Shown here: piece by piece, positions 40,130 through 50,203 of the stretch
Layout: each line of letters begins with the position of its first letter
Position numbering within the stretch: position 1 is the first letter of the stretch
Assembly: GCF_030540765.1 (NCBI RefSeq)
Contig: NZ_JAUOEL010000001.1
Location: 1,054,001-1,118,000, forward strand
DNA from: Flavivirga jejuensis
GTDB taxonomy: Bacteria; Bacteroidota; Bacteroidia; Flavobacteriales; Flavobacteriaceae
Length of the DNA stretch: 64,000 nt
Direction: 5' to 3'
Notes under the pieces: model-generated
What the model was told of the DNA's origin: nothing
Databases searched by the model: none
Seen by the model: only the letters and a program-made list of their open reading frames with translations
Position numbers and translations under genes: made by a program

Positions 40130-42046
40130 ATGAAAACAAAAAAATATACACTATTATTAATCTTAGCTAGTCTTTTTGTAGGCTGTGAAGATTATCTAGA
40201 TAAAATTGACAATATTGAAGCCTTAACGGAATTAGATATTTTTACAGATGTTAATTTAGCAGAAGATTATTTAGATGCAGGTTATACTTATCTAATAACA
40301 GAAACAACAGCAAAATCTAATCAGCCCGATATATTATCTGGCTTGGTCATGTCTGATGAAGGATACCCTGGACGTTATAATAATAGTGTGCAAGAAAGAT
40401 ATCAATCCTATGCAAATGGAGATTATTTATTTCTAATGGATCTTAATTTAGGTGTACAACAAAGAGATACACCAAACTTAGCAGTTAGATATAGTGAGTC
40501 ATGGAAAGGAATTAGAGTAGTAAACACTTTTTTGGAAAATGTAGACCTTATAGAAAATGCAGATGAGGAAACCATAAATGGTCTGGTAGGGCAAGCCTAT
40601 TTCTTAAGAGCATTTTATTATCATTTGCTAACAAAAAGACATGGTGGTGTTATATATCTTACAGAAAATTTAGATCTAAATTCAGATTTAGCAAGAGTTA
40701 GAGAAAGTTACGAAAGTAATTTAGAGAATATACTAATAGACTTAGAACAAGCCATAGATTTATTACCAGTAAATTGGACAGCAGGTAATATAGGAAGGCC
40801 AACAAAGGGGGCGGCTATGGCGTTAAAATCTAGAGTTACATTGTTTGCTGCAAGCCCTCTTGCAAATACCAATAATGATCCGCAAAAATGGGTAGATGCA
40901 GCAACTGCAGCATCAGATCTTATTAATTATGCAAGTCAAAATGGACTGTATCAATTGATAGACGCAAGTGATGCCATTAACTTGGATGTAGGGCATGGTG
41001 GTGCAGATTTATTTGTTTCAGAACCAGAAAAATTAAACAATTACAGAAAAGTTTTTGTAGGACCAGGAAAATCTAAAGTATTACCTCAAGAAGCTATTTT
41101 TATGGAGGTAAATGATAATACTATAGGAAATGGAGGATTAGTTCCGCTTCCTAGAACTTACTTAACTTCAGGATATGATATTGTAAAAGGAAATTTTAAT
41201 CCAATGAACATTGGAGCAACAGCCAATTTTGTAGAAAAATTTGAAACAAAAAATGGTCTTGCTATTGAAGATGATCCTTCGTATAACGACCAAGAACCTT
41301 TTATCAATAGAGATCCTAGGTTTTACAACGCTATATTATACGATGGAGTTCCTTGGATTGTAACAGACTCTGCCCCATTAAACACTAGCGGTGTTGCAGA
41401 TTTAGCAGTTATAAATGAGAATGGGGTTTTAGGTGTAGATTTACATGACCCAACAAGCCCTGCAAATCAATTATGGCGAGTAAGAAATTCGACAGGTTAC
41501 CGTATAAGAAAATGGGTGCCAAATGGATTCTTTTTAAGAAATTGTTGTAATGCAGAAGAAGATTTCTATGTCAATAATATGATTTTTAGAATGTCTGAAA
41601 TCTATTTAAATTATGCAGAAGCAGCAAACGAAGCCTATGGGCCAGCAGGTAAAGCTCCTGGGCAAAGTTTATCATCATTAGATGCTGTAAATGTAATTAG
41701 AAATAGAGTAGGTATGCCTAATGTAAATGGTATGTATACAGGGTCTACATCAACTTTAAGAGAAAGGATTAGAAATGAACGTGCTATAGAATTTTGTTTT
41801 GAGGCAATGAGATATGATGATATAAGACGATGGAAAATAGCGCATTTAGAAGAAAATAAAAAAGTAGAGTTTTTAGAAATGCGCTGGCAAGGTGGGGTGA
41901 GTGCTATTTATCCTACAGGTTTTAGTTTTGAAAACGTAGAACAAGTTAATTTGAAGAAAACGTTTATTGAAAAAAATTATTGGTGGCCAATCCCTAGTTC
42001 AGAACTAGAAGCGGTACCCGATTTTGGACAAACAGATAATTGGTAA
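40130..42046 (+). CDS. SusD-like glycan-binding lipoprotein (RagB/SusD)
   Basis: The 638-residue protein has a lipobox (LFVGC, Cys about 19) directly followed by the acidic EDYLD typical of surface-exposed flavobacterial lipoproteins. It has an alpha-helical TPR-rich body (YFLRAFYYHLLTKRHGGV) and the SusD C-terminal pattern NERAIEFCFEAMRYDDIRRW near residue 570, ending with WWPIPSSELEAVPDFGQTDNW. It caps the SusC pore and binds the incoming glycan. Confidence 0.95.
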   Translation: MKTKKYTLLLILASLFVGCEDYLDKIDNIEALTELDIFTDVNLAEDYLDAGYTYLITETTAKSNQPDILSGLVMSDEGYPGRYNNSVQERYQSYANGDYLFLMDLNLGVQQRDTPNLAVRYSESWKGIRVVNTFLENVDLIENADEETINGLVGQAYFLRAFYYHLLTKRHGGVIYLTENLDLNSDLARVRESYESNLENILIDLEQAIDLLPVNWTAGNIGRPTKGAAMALKSRVTLFAASPLANTNNDPQKWVDAATAASDLINYASQNGLYQLIDASDAINLDVGHGGADLFVSEPEKLNNYRKVFVGPGKSKVLPQEAIFMEVNDNTIGNGGLVPLPRTYLTSGYDIVKGNFNPMNIGATANFVEKFETKNGLAIEDDPSYNDQEPFINRDPRFYNAILYDGVPWIVTDSAPLNTSGVADLAVINENGVLGVDLHDPTSPANQLWRVRNSTGYRIRKWVPNGFFLRNCCNAEEDFYVNNMIFRMSEIYLNYAEAANEAYGPAGKAPGQSLSSLDAVNVIRNRVGMPNVNGMYTGSTSTLRERIRNERAIEFCFEAMRYDDIRRWKIAHLEENKKVEFLEMRWQGGVSAIYPTGFSFENVEQVNLKKTFIEKNYWWPIPSSELEAVPDFGQTDNW

Positions 42047-42098
42047 TACGATTTTTAATATTACAAATAGCATATTTTAAAACTATAAAACAAAACAA

Positions 42099-44912
42099 AT
42101 GAAAATAAACATAAAAGAATATAAGCTTTTTATTTTCTTCGTATTTACTATTCTTGCTGTCAATATTGGTGTCTCTCAAAAAGCACCATTAAATAGTAGT
42201 TTAGAAACAAAAGATTCGCTTCAAATAAAAGCTAATGAGAATGAACTTTTAAAAACACCATTTGGAGTTTTTAATTTAACAAATACAACAGGTAGTGTAT
42301 TTAGAATTTCTGGAGATGAACTAAGAAAAACCGCAGGCGATAACTTAATTAACTCTTTAAGAGGTAGAGTGCCTGGGTTAAGGATTGTTAGAACAAATAA
42401 CTCTCCTGATAGAGGTGGCTATTCTTATAGCTTAAATGGTAGAACTCCAAATATTTTAGTAGACGGACAACCAAGAGGACTACAAGTAGATTTAAGAGAA
42501 GTAGAAGAAGTTATTGTGCTTGGAGATGCTGTTTTTAATTCTCTATTAGGGAACTTGGGAGATAATGGTCTTATTTATGTTGTTACTAAAGGAGGAAGAA
42601 ATGTTAAACCAACGGTAGAAGTTAGTTATCAAAGTATTATAAGTACCCCTACACACCTACCAAAACATTTATCTGCTGCAGAATATGCAAGTGTAGTAAA
42701 TAGAGCATCTAACAATGATGGATTAGGAGATGTGTATAATGCTGAGGCAATTCAGGCTTATCAAAACGGTTCAGATCCTATTAATTTTCCAAATGTAAAT
42801 CACCAAGATACTTTTCTTGAAGACTTAACAACATCTAATGTAGCATCTTTAAATGTTTATGGAGGTGGTGAAGATGTTAAATATAGTGCATTTATTGGTT
42901 ACTCAGATTGGAAAGGCTTAGAGGCTGTTGGTCAAAGAACTGATGGTAGAGGTATTACTTTTAGAACCAAAATTAACACTAAATTAAATAAATTAATTAC
43001 AGCACATGCAAGTGTTTATGGTAAGTTTGTAAGAAATGATCGTGCAGTTATAAATGGTGATGCTATCTTTTCTAGAATAAACAGTGTACCAGCAAATGCC
43101 TATCCATTAAAAGTGGCTGATACTGCTTATATTGTTAGTAATCAATTCACGGATAATCTTTTAGCAGAATTAGAAGAAGGAGGTGTAAGAACAGACTACC
43201 AGTCTAATCTTATTTTTGATTTAGGTTTAGATTTTGATTTTAACCACTATGTAAAAGGTCTTACATATAGTACTTATGTTATGTCAAGAACAAATAATCA
43301 GCATAATCTTGTTGCTAATGCCACACCAAAACTATACACCATAGAAAACTTACAAGACGTTAATCAACAAGATTCTTTAGCATTAAAATTATATCAAAGT
43401 GGAAATTCAGATCCAAACACCAATAGAAATGCTGTATCTCTTATACGTTACTATAGTTATGGAGGTAACTTTGCTTATGTTAACGAAACAGAAAGTGGAA
43501 TACTGAATTTAAATTTGAGTCACCTTTTGTTTTACCAACCCAATAATACGGCTACCGCAAGTGATCAACGTAATTTAACATTTAACCTTAACTCTTCTTA
43601 TGCGTATAAAAATAAATATATCGCTTATGCTAATTTAAACTCTAGTAGCAATGCTAAGTTTATAGGAAAAAACAGAACTAAATTTTTTCCAACGTTTGGA
43701 GCTGGGTGGGTAGTTTCTAAAGAAAACTTTTTAAAAGATAGCAATATCATTGATCATCTTAAATTTAGAGCTTCTTATGGAATTATTGGTACAGAATTCG
43801 ATAATGGCATACCTTTCTTTTTAGACAGGTGGACAGGAACAAAAGGAGTTCCTAATAATGGTACTGGCTCAATATATTATGGTGTAAACAGTGCAAATCA
43901 AAATGAGTTTGTTTATCGTCGGACGATTACAGGTAATGATGATATTGACTGGATTACATCTAAACAACTTTCTGCAGGATTTGAATTAAAATTGTTAAAT
44001 AAATTGTCATTAGATGTGAATTATTTTAACAATGCTATTGAAGGTTTAATAACTAATACAAATGCGTTTTACTCTGATGCATTAGGAGACGCATCTAGAT
44101 ATTTACCATATATAAATTATTCCGATCTTAAAAACGAAGGCTTTAACTCTAACATTGTTTTTAGAAATAATGATAAATCATTTAATTACTATATAGGTGC
44201 CAATTTGGGTTATAATAAGATTACTAATGAAAAAATAGCAGAAGTTCAGCATGTTGAAGAATATAGACTACAACAAGGTAATGATATTTCTAGCATAACA
44301 GGATATGTATCTGATGGTTTATTTACCGCGGATAATATAGACAGTGCTTTACCTCAATTTGGAGACGTAAAAATAGGAGATGTTAAATATGTTGATCAAA
44401 ATAATGATAACGTAATCGATGAAAGAGATCAAAGAGTTATAGGTAATAGTGTTCCAAGAATTAATTATGGAATTAATGTAGGGTTTGAATTTAAAGGAAT
44501 AAGTTTAGACATTGTAGGTGCAGGTGTTGCAGATTACGACTTAAACCTTACTTCATCGTATTATAGACACAATGGTTTAGATAATTATTACGCCAGTGTG
44601 AATAATAACTTACCTAATGGAAATGCAAACCCAAGATTAAGTACTTATACAAGTATAAATAATTATAAAAATTCAGATTATTGGTTGGTTGACGGAAGCT
44701 TCTTTAGAATTGCAAACATAGAATTAGGTTTTTCATTGCCTGATTACTTAGTGTCTAAAGGACCTTTTTCACAAGTAAAGTTATTTTTAAGAGGAAACAA
44801 TTTGGCTGTATTCAGTAAGATAAAGGATTTAGATCCTGAAGATTTAAATGCTGGAATTGGAGAATATCCTATGATGAGAAGTTTAGTTTTAGGAGCTTCT
44901 TTTAATTTTTAA
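42099..44912 (+). CDS. Second SusC-like TonB-dependent receptor, shortened N-terminus
   Basis: The 937-residue protein has a signal peptide (about 1-26) and then goes directly to a plug domain (about 70-180: LINSLRGRVPGLRIVRTN, LNGRTPNILVDGQP, LLGNLGDNGLIYVVTKGG). It lacks the CarboxypepD_reg-like extension of the first SusC, and no TonB-box-like VGYG motif is visible. The barrel and the aromatic C-terminus (LGASFNF) are intact. It is followed after 8 bp by its own SusD partner. It may take up a different oligomer of the same polysaccharide. Confidence 0.9.
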   Translation: MKINIKEYKLFIFFVFTILAVNIGVSQKAPLNSSLETKDSLQIKANENELLKTPFGVFNLTNTTGSVFRISGDELRKTAGDNLINSLRGRVPGLRIVRTNNSPDRGGYSYSLNGRTPNILVDGQPRGLQVDLREVEEVIVLGDAVFNSLLGNLGDNGLIYVVTKGGRNVKPTVEVSYQSIISTPTHLPKHLSAAEYASVVNRASNNDGLGDVYNAEAIQAYQNGSDPINFPNVNHQDTFLEDLTTSNVASLNVYGGGEDVKYSAFIGYSDWKGLEAVGQRTDGRGITFRTKINTKLNKLITAHASVYGKFVRNDRAVINGDAIFSRINSVPANAYPLKVADTAYIVSNQFTDNLLAELEEGGVRTDYQSNLIFDLGLDFDFNHYVKGLTYSTYVMSRTNNQHNLVANATPKLYTIENLQDVNQQDSLALKLYQSGNSDPNTNRNAVSLIRYYSYGGNFAYVNETESGILNLNLSHLLFYQPNNTATASDQRNLTFNLNSSYAYKNKYIAYANLNSSSNAKFIGKNRTKFFPTFGAGWVVSKENFLKDSNIIDHLKFRASYGIIGTEFDNGIPFFLDRWTGTKGVPNNGTGSIYYGVNSANQNEFVYRRTITGNDDIDWITSKQLSAGFELKLLNKLSLDVNYFNNAIEGLITNTNAFYSDALGDASRYLPYINYSDLKNEGFNSNIVFRNNDKSFNYYIGANLGYNKITNEKIAEVQHVEEYRLQQGNDISSITGYVSDGLFTADNIDSALPQFGDVKIGDVKYVDQNNDNVIDERDQRVIGNSVPRINYGINVGFEFKGISLDIVGAGVADYDLNLTSSYYRHNGLDNYYASVNNNLPNGNANPRLSTYTSINNYKNSDYWLVDGSFFRIANIELGFSLPDYLVSKGPFSQVKLFLRGNNLAVFSKIKDLDPEDLNAGIGEYPMMRSLVLGASFNF

Positions 44913-44920
44913 TAAGATAA

Positions 44921-46672
44921 ATGACAAAAAATAGAAATATGAAATTAATAAATAACATATTAGCAATTGCATTATCAGCATTTAGTCTTGTAGGGTGTGA
45001 TAGTTTTTTGGAAGATGAAATTGAATTCACAAGTGAGGAAGAGGTAGTAACGTCTGAATCTAGGTCTAGAGGTATTATTAATGATATTTACACTGACTAT
45101 TCGTTTGATGAATTTACAAGAGATTTTAATGCAGATTATTTAACAGATAATGCCGTTAGAAGATCAGGAGAGACAAATAATACGAACTTAAATTGGAGAC
45201 CTACATCAAGTCATCCCTATGATAATATTTGGGCAAAATCATATGACAATATAAGACGTGTATATGAATACATTGATTTGGTACACGCTACTGGATTACC
45301 ATATTTTCCATCTGAAGCGATGTCTGATGAAAGTGATAATATTGTTCGTAGATATTATGGAGAAGCTTTCTTTTTAAAAGCTTGGGCAGAATGGGAGTTA
45401 TTAAAAATATATGGTGGGCCAGATGCAGATGGAAATATGTTAGGTTTTCCTATTGTAAATGGTATTCTGGAAGATGAAGACTATAATTCATTAAGTAGAA
45501 ATACCTACGATGAATGTGTGGATCAAATCTTAGAGGATTTACAAGTTGCCATAGATAATTTACCTCTTGATTATACCTCTACAGATATTGGTTTTAGTAG
45601 TACAGAAACAGGAAGAGCAAGTGGTTTAGCTGCTTATGCCTTAAAAGCAAAAGTAGCATTGTTTGCTGCAAGTCCAGCTTTTAATCCAGACAACGATATC
45701 ACTAAATGGGAGTTAGCTGCAGAATATGCACATGATATGATTGAGATCAATGGTGGTTTAAAAACATTACAAGCTATTAATAATAGTAGAGAAAATAACC
45801 CAGATCATCTTTGGAGATTACGTGACTTTAGAACTGATAATTCTTTAGAAAAATCGTTATATCCTCCAACTTTGTATGGTCAAGGCAATATAAATCCATC
45901 ACAGAATTTAGTCGATGTATTTCCAGATTCAAGAGGGTATCCTATTTCAGATGCAGCTAGTTCTTTTGATGCATTAACACCATACGCATCTAGAGATATT
46001 AGGTTTTATAAATCAATCTTTTATAATGCAGATCAGTGTTATAATCAGGAAACATGTGATAATTACGGTTCTTTAGAAATTTTCACAGGAGGTGAAGATA
46101 ACTTTGGTGGATTTATAGGAGATATTGGTACAAGAACAGGGTATTATTTGAAGAAGTTCTTAAATGATTTAGATTTTGACCCATCTGCAACAGATAATCC
46201 ATTAACTACTAATTTTAGAGTTTATGTTCAATTAGGACTTACAGAAGTATATCTAGGCTATGCTGAGGCCGTTATTGAAGCTTATGGACAGGCTGAAACA
46301 GCTCCAGCGGGGTTAAATTATTCTGCCAGAGATGCTTTAGCAAGAGTTAGATTAAGAGCAGGTTTATTTTCAGACCCATATTTAACATCTATTCAAAGTG
46401 ATGTGAATTTATTTAAAGAATTATTAAAAAATGAAAGACGTATCGAATTGTGTTTTACAGGAGAAAGATTTCATGATTTAAGAAGATGGAAAGAAATAAA
46501 TAATATCGAAAATATAAAAGGTACTAAAATAACTAAAGAAGAAGATGGTTCTTTTACTTATGAAGAAATTGATGTAGAAGAAAGAGCCTATGAAGAGAAA
46601 AACTATTATTTACCTTTACCTTACTCAGAATTGTTATTGAACACTAATTTGAAACAAAACCAAGGATGGTAA
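44921..46672 (+). CDS. Second SusD-like glycan-binding lipoprotein
   Basis: The 583-residue protein belongs to the RagB/SusD family: lipobox SLVGC followed by DSFLEDE, helical body (YYGEAFFLKAWAEWELLKIYGGP), and the C-terminal pattern NERRIELCFTGERFHDLRRWKE. The first ATG (44921) gives six extra residues before MKLINN; the ATG at 44939 gives a more usual lipoprotein signal and may be the real start. It pairs with the preceding SusC-like protein. Its last codons overlap the next reading frame. Confidence 0.93.
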   Translation: MTKNRNMKLINNILAIALSAFSLVGCDSFLEDEIEFTSEEEVVTSESRSRGIINDIYTDYSFDEFTRDFNADYLTDNAVRRSGETNNTNLNWRPTSSHPYDNIWAKSYDNIRRVYEYIDLVHATGLPYFPSEAMSDESDNIVRRYYGEAFFLKAWAEWELLKIYGGPDADGNMLGFPIVNGILEDEDYNSLSRNTYDECVDQILEDLQVAIDNLPLDYTSTDIGFSSTETGRASGLAAYALKAKVALFAASPAFNPDNDITKWELAAEYAHDMIEINGGLKTLQAINNSRENNPDHLWRLRDFRTDNSLEKSLYPPTLYGQGNINPSQNLVDVFPDSRGYPISDAASSFDALTPYASRDIRFYKSIFYNADQCYNQETCDNYGSLEIFTGGEDNFGGFIGDIGTRTGYYLKKFLNDLDFDPSATDNPLTTNFRVYVQLGLTEVYLGYAEAVIEAYGQAETAPAGLNYSARDALARVRLRAGLFSDPYLTSIQSDVNLFKELLKNERRIELCFTGERFHDLRRWKEINNIENIKGTKITKEEDGSFTYEEIDVEERAYEEKNYYLPLPYSELLLNTNLKQNQGW

Positions 46673-46692
46673 AAAAATTAAACCTAAAAATT

Positions 46693-47595
46693 ATGAAAAA
46701 TAATAAATTAAGATCTATATCCAAATTATTAATGTTGGCTATAGTTGCATTGAGCGCTGTTTCATGCTATGACGATTTTGTTGAAAATGAGTTTGACTAT
46801 ACTTCAGTTTATTTACCACAACCAACAATTGACCGTACTTTTATAATGGGAGAAGGCATGCAAATTGGTGTTGGTGTTGTATTGGGAGGAAGATTAAGTA
46901 ATACAGAAAATGTAGAAGTTACTTTTTCATTAGATGATGCTATTGTAACCGATGCAGGTCGTTCCATATTACCATCAGATTATTATGAGCTTGTAGATAA
47001 TAACGGTAACCCAGCAAATAATAAAATAGTTATTCCTGCAGGAAAAACTCAAGGGTTTGTTTATGTAAAAGCAGATTCTATTAATTTTCTTGCAGATCCA
47101 GTTTCTTTAGGAAACAATTATGCATTAGGGTTTCAATTAGATAATGTTGTTAAGGCAGATTCTATTTTGTCAGATTTAAGCTCATCAATGATTACGTTTT
47201 CTTATATCAATCAATTATATGGTAATTATGTTCAAAAAGGACAAGTTGAAAAAACTGGAACCACAAACGGAACATTTGTTTACCCAGGTGGTATTACTGA
47301 TATTTTAGAATTAACAATGGAATCTCCAAATACACTAGTATATAGTGGTATTGCTGACTTAAGAGGAGCTGATAAAAAATTGAATGTTATTGTTGCTGAT
47401 GATAACACAATAACTATTGAAACTGCTACAGGTGGTGTTACTGTTGTAGATGATGGAGGTTCGTTTTACGATCCATTAACAAGAGAAGTTACTCTTAATT
47501 ACTCTTTTGACTTTAATGGTGTTAGCTATAAGGCTACTGATATTTTAGAATTTAGAAATAGAGTTGTTGATGGTGTAAATCAATTTGATTTGTAG
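46693..47595 (+). CDS. DUF1735-type surface glycan-binding-like lipoprotein
   Basis: The gene codes for 300 residues from the ATG at 46693. An upstream in-frame ATG at 46666 overlaps the susD stop and would add nine residues before the signal. The lipobox is LSAVSC, followed by YDDFVENEFDYTSVYLPQPTIDRTF, the N-terminal DUF1735 pattern. A C-terminal beta-rich domain (YGNYVQKGQVEKTG) resembles the BT_3987-type repeats found beside SusD. Such proteins are thought to help bind glycans at the cell surface. It is the last gene of the uptake operon and is followed by a strong terminator. Confidence 0.8.
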   Translation: MKNNKLRSISKLLMLAIVALSAVSCYDDFVENEFDYTSVYLPQPTIDRTFIMGEGMQIGVGVVLGGRLSNTENVEVTFSLDDAIVTDAGRSILPSDYYELVDNNGNPANNKIVIPAGKTQGFVYVKADSINFLADPVSLGNNYALGFQLDNVVKADSILSDLSSSMITFSYINQLYGNYVQKGQVEKTGTTNGTFVYPGGITDILELTMESPNTLVYSGIADLRGADKKLNVIVADDNTITIETATGGVTVVDDGGSFYDPLTREVTLNYSFDFNGVSYKATDILEFRNRVVDGVNQFDL

Positions 47596-47634
47596 TATAA
47601 TGTATTAGTATTTGTTTTAGTCTTAATTAAAAAA

Positions 47635-47692
47635 AGTCTCTCATCCTCTTATAAAGTTTTTTAGCTCTAACTTTTATGAGAGGCTTTTTTTA
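47635..47692 (+). terminator. Terminator of the susCD operon
   Basis: AGTCTCTCAT (47635-47644) pairs with ATGAGAGGCT (47676-47685), with an inner ATAAAGTT/AACTTTTAT stem, followed by seven T. It lies 40 bp after the stop of the DUF1735 gene. Confidence 0.85.
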
Positions 47693-48045
47693 TCTAATAA
47701 TTAATGAAAACTTAATTATATATAGAATGTCATCTTCTGGTTTTAGTAGTCCAGTAACTTTTTAACCAAATTTAACGAACTTCAATTAAGTCACTTCCAT
47801 GTAATTAATTTACTGAAGGTATGAAACTAACTAAAGACTTCTATGGTTCTGTTTTGAATTCTACTGACAAAGGTTGAGATAATTGGTTTCAAGGAATTCT
47901 TTTTCTCGTGTTTAGTTAGATTAAAAGAGGCTTTTACAAGAAATTCTTTTTTTACCCTTCCTCAAGTTTATGTGTTTATTATTAGCAACTTAAGTTCTTA
48001 ATGACAGAAAATTGTGTCATAAAAATACAGTACAATCGCGTTTTA

Positions 48046-48072
48046 GCAACAAATAGGCACCTTAATTGAGAA
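48046..48072 (+). promoter_or_regulatory. Shared 27-bp regulatory element, site 6
   Basis: GCAACAAAT, AGG, CACCTTAATTGAGAA, one base different from site 1. The equivalent of the -7 box is TTTTTTTG (48094-48101), which keeps only the TTTG end but sits exactly 36 nt (inclusive) from position 21. Confidence 0.8.
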
Positions 48073-48216
48073 TTATAAAAGACCCAAAAAGGTTTTTTTT
48101 GTCTCATTAAATTGTGTATTAGCTGTTTATATGGTGAAATACTGAATAAATCAATACGTGTTTTTTGAGCATAAATAATTTGTTAATGAACACAAACTTA
48201 ACCAAAACTAGAAAAA

Positions 48217-49839
48217 ATGAAAAAAATTACCCAAAGAACAAGTCTTAAAATAATGCTTTTTATTTTAACACTAACCTACTGTACTATTACTGCTTTTAGC
48301 CAAACCATTTACACCAACGACATGGATTACGTGTTAGGGGATTGTAAACAAGCTTTTATTACGAATGCAATAAAAACAGAAGCACAGGCAGATAACCTAT
48401 TAAAAGGTTTTATTGAGATGCAAGTAAATGGTATTCGTATCCCTCTTTTTGGGAGAGATGTTAATGGAGTTGATCTTAACCCCAATAAACCAATTTTTGA
48501 CTATTTTTATTCACAAGTTGTAGCTCAAGGACTACCAATTTTTGCTAATCCAGCTCAAGGTGGTGGTGGTGCTCGAGTAGCGAATAATATGCTTAATGGA
48601 ACTGCTCCTTCTGTTAACGGTGTACAGGCTGCTACCGATGAATTAGTAGCTCGAGTGTTAGAGTTTTCTGCTGAATACCCAGAATGTAAATGGTTGAATC
48701 CATTTAATGAAGATGGAAGGGCTACTAGTAGTACTTGGAGTATAAGTCAAATCAATGAAATATATCAAAGACTTTATAATAATGGTTTAAACGGAGCAGA
48801 ATTAATAGGACCATGTACCTGGGGACTTCCTGCTGGTATTGATATGCTTCAAAATACAGATATAACAGATTATATTACTGTTGCAGCAACACATAATTTA
48901 GGTTTTAATCATGGGCAATGGCCTACCTTCATTGATTTAGCTAATACAGAAAACTTACCTGTTTGGGATTCTGAAGTTAACCATAATGATGCAAATGGTA
49001 ATGGTACGCGTCTAGAAAAAGCAATAGAAAATGAAGTAGATGGTTTGGTTTTATACAATGTATGGAATACAATAAGTTTAACCGATGGTTCAATAACTAG
49101 AGCTGCACAGGATATGATGCTTTTATATTTAAAAGATTATACAATCCCTGTTTTTGTTAACCATGCCTTGACTGGTACAGCTAGCCAATCGGCATTAGGG
49201 TTTAATGGAGCTACTGCAGATAAAGCAAACGATGGTAATACTAGTGGTCTTTGGGCAAATGGATCTATATCAATTCCAGGACCTGTAACTAGTACAGATT
49301 ATGCTTGGTGGGAGGTCGATCTTGGTTCAGAGAAAACTATAGGTGATATTAAAGTATATAATAGAACTAATAGTTGTTGTACAGAGAATTTAACCAATTT
49401 CACAATAATAGTATTAGACAACAGTAGAGATGAGGTTTATTCTAAAGAATATACCATTAAGCCTCAGCCTTCGGTTACAGCTGAAACAGGAGGTATAACA
49501 GGGAGATTTGTTAGAATTCAATCAAATATTGTTGGTACAAATATGAATATAGCCGAAGTAGAAGTTAAAGCTTTACCTCAATTATCAACAGAAGATAATG
49601 AGAATATAAAAGTAGCAACGTATCCTAATCCTGTTGTTGATAAGCTAATGGTAGTTACTCCAAATGCTGAGTTTAATCAGTATACTATATATAACATTAA
49701 TGGACAGGAAATATTAAGTGATAAAATAAATAATGTACGTGAGATTGAGGTTAACGTAAGTAAATTTTCAAAAGGTATTTATTTATTAAAACTAAATGGC
49801 GATAAACATTCAAAAACTTATAAGATAGTTAAGGACTAA
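48217..49839 (+). CDS. Clan GH-A-like glycosidase with discoidin-like domain and T9SS tail (paralog B)
   Basis: The 540-residue protein has a signal peptide ending AFSQ, a catalytic domain (about 30-300) homologous to the whole 31190-32071 protein, an F5/8-type (discoidin, CBM32/47-like) domain (about 310-455: NHALTGTASQSALGFNGATADKANDGN split by loops, WWEVDLGSEKTIGDIKVYNRTNSCC), and a T9SS sorting domain (about 465-540, KFSKGIYLLKLNG). Likely acid/base Glu165 (NPFNEDGR) and nucleophile Glu253 (WDSEVNHN), 88 residues apart. Family not recognised. The discoidin-like domain often binds fucose or galactose. Predicted extracellular, with its own promoter and terminator. Confidence 0.7.
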   Translation: MKKITQRTSLKIMLFILTLTYCTITAFSQTIYTNDMDYVLGDCKQAFITNAIKTEAQADNLLKGFIEMQVNGIRIPLFGRDVNGVDLNPNKPIFDYFYSQVVAQGLPIFANPAQGGGGARVANNMLNGTAPSVNGVQAATDELVARVLEFSAEYPECKWLNPFNEDGRATSSTWSISQINEIYQRLYNNGLNGAELIGPCTWGLPAGIDMLQNTDITDYITVAATHNLGFNHGQWPTFIDLANTENLPVWDSEVNHNDANGNGTRLEKAIENEVDGLVLYNVWNTISLTDGSITRAAQDMMLLYLKDYTIPVFVNHALTGTASQSALGFNGATADKANDGNTSGLWANGSISIPGPVTSTDYAWWEVDLGSEKTIGDIKVYNRTNSCCTENLTNFTIIVLDNSRDEVYSKEYTIKPQPSVTAETGGITGRFVRIQSNIVGTNMNIAEVEVKALPQLSTEDNENIKVATYPNPVVDKLMVVTPNAEFNQYTIYNINGQEILSDKINNVREIEVNVSKFSKGIYLLKLNGDKHSKTYKIVKD

Positions 49840-49865
49840 ATTAAAATATAAAAGTAGTTATAGTG

Positions 49866-49901
49866 GGCAGCATCTTGTTTTTATAGATGTTGCCTTTTTT
49901 G
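49866..49901 (+). terminator. Terminator of the 48217-49839 gene
   Basis: GGCAGCATCT and AGATGTTGCC form a 10-bp stem with a 9-base loop, followed by six T. Confidence 0.88.
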
Positions 49902-50203
49902 TTTAGGAAAATTTCAAACAATTTTATTTAATCGAAAAGAAAAACTCGAGGCTTTGTTTCGACATTTCTATTGAAATTTATATCCCCATGACAACGAGAT
50001 ATTTATGAATTATTTTTCAGGTATTGTGCAACATTTAGAGGCCTCAAATGAGAATTATACTATCACCGAAGTTAATACTTTTGAAATAGATATAGATGGT
50101 AGATATCACGTCTATTATTATGTTAAAAATTAAAAAAATTTAAAGAGAATTAAACATATATCGGTTGTATTTGTCTTTAGTTAAAATTGATGAGCCTAAA
50201 TAA
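49902..50203. other. Promoter region of the GH-A/FN3 gene
   Basis: It contains regulatory element site 8 and its -7 box. A 42-codon open frame (50005-50133) lies across them and is more likely chance than a gene. Confidence 0.55.
50028..50054 (+). promoter_or_regulatory. Shared 27-bp regulatory element, site 8
   Basis: GCAACATTT, AGA, GGCCTCAAATGAGAA. The middle differs from the consensus, but both ends match. The perfect -7 box TACTTTTG (50076-50083) ends exactly 36 nt (inclusive) from position 21. Confidence 0.72.

Larger units (their letters stand above)
47596..48216. other. Intergenic region: terminator, then promoter
   Basis: After the susCD terminator there is about 350 bp of AT-rich sequence without a gene or clear repeat. 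The regulatory element (48046-48072) and a 115-nt leader of the next gene follow. Confidence 0.55.

Noticed and set aside
50005-50133. A 42-codon open frame with an ATG, before the GH-A/FN3 gene.
   Set aside because: It covers a copy of the shared regulatory element and its perfect -7 box, has no ribosome-binding site or family pattern, and is best explained as promoter DNA.
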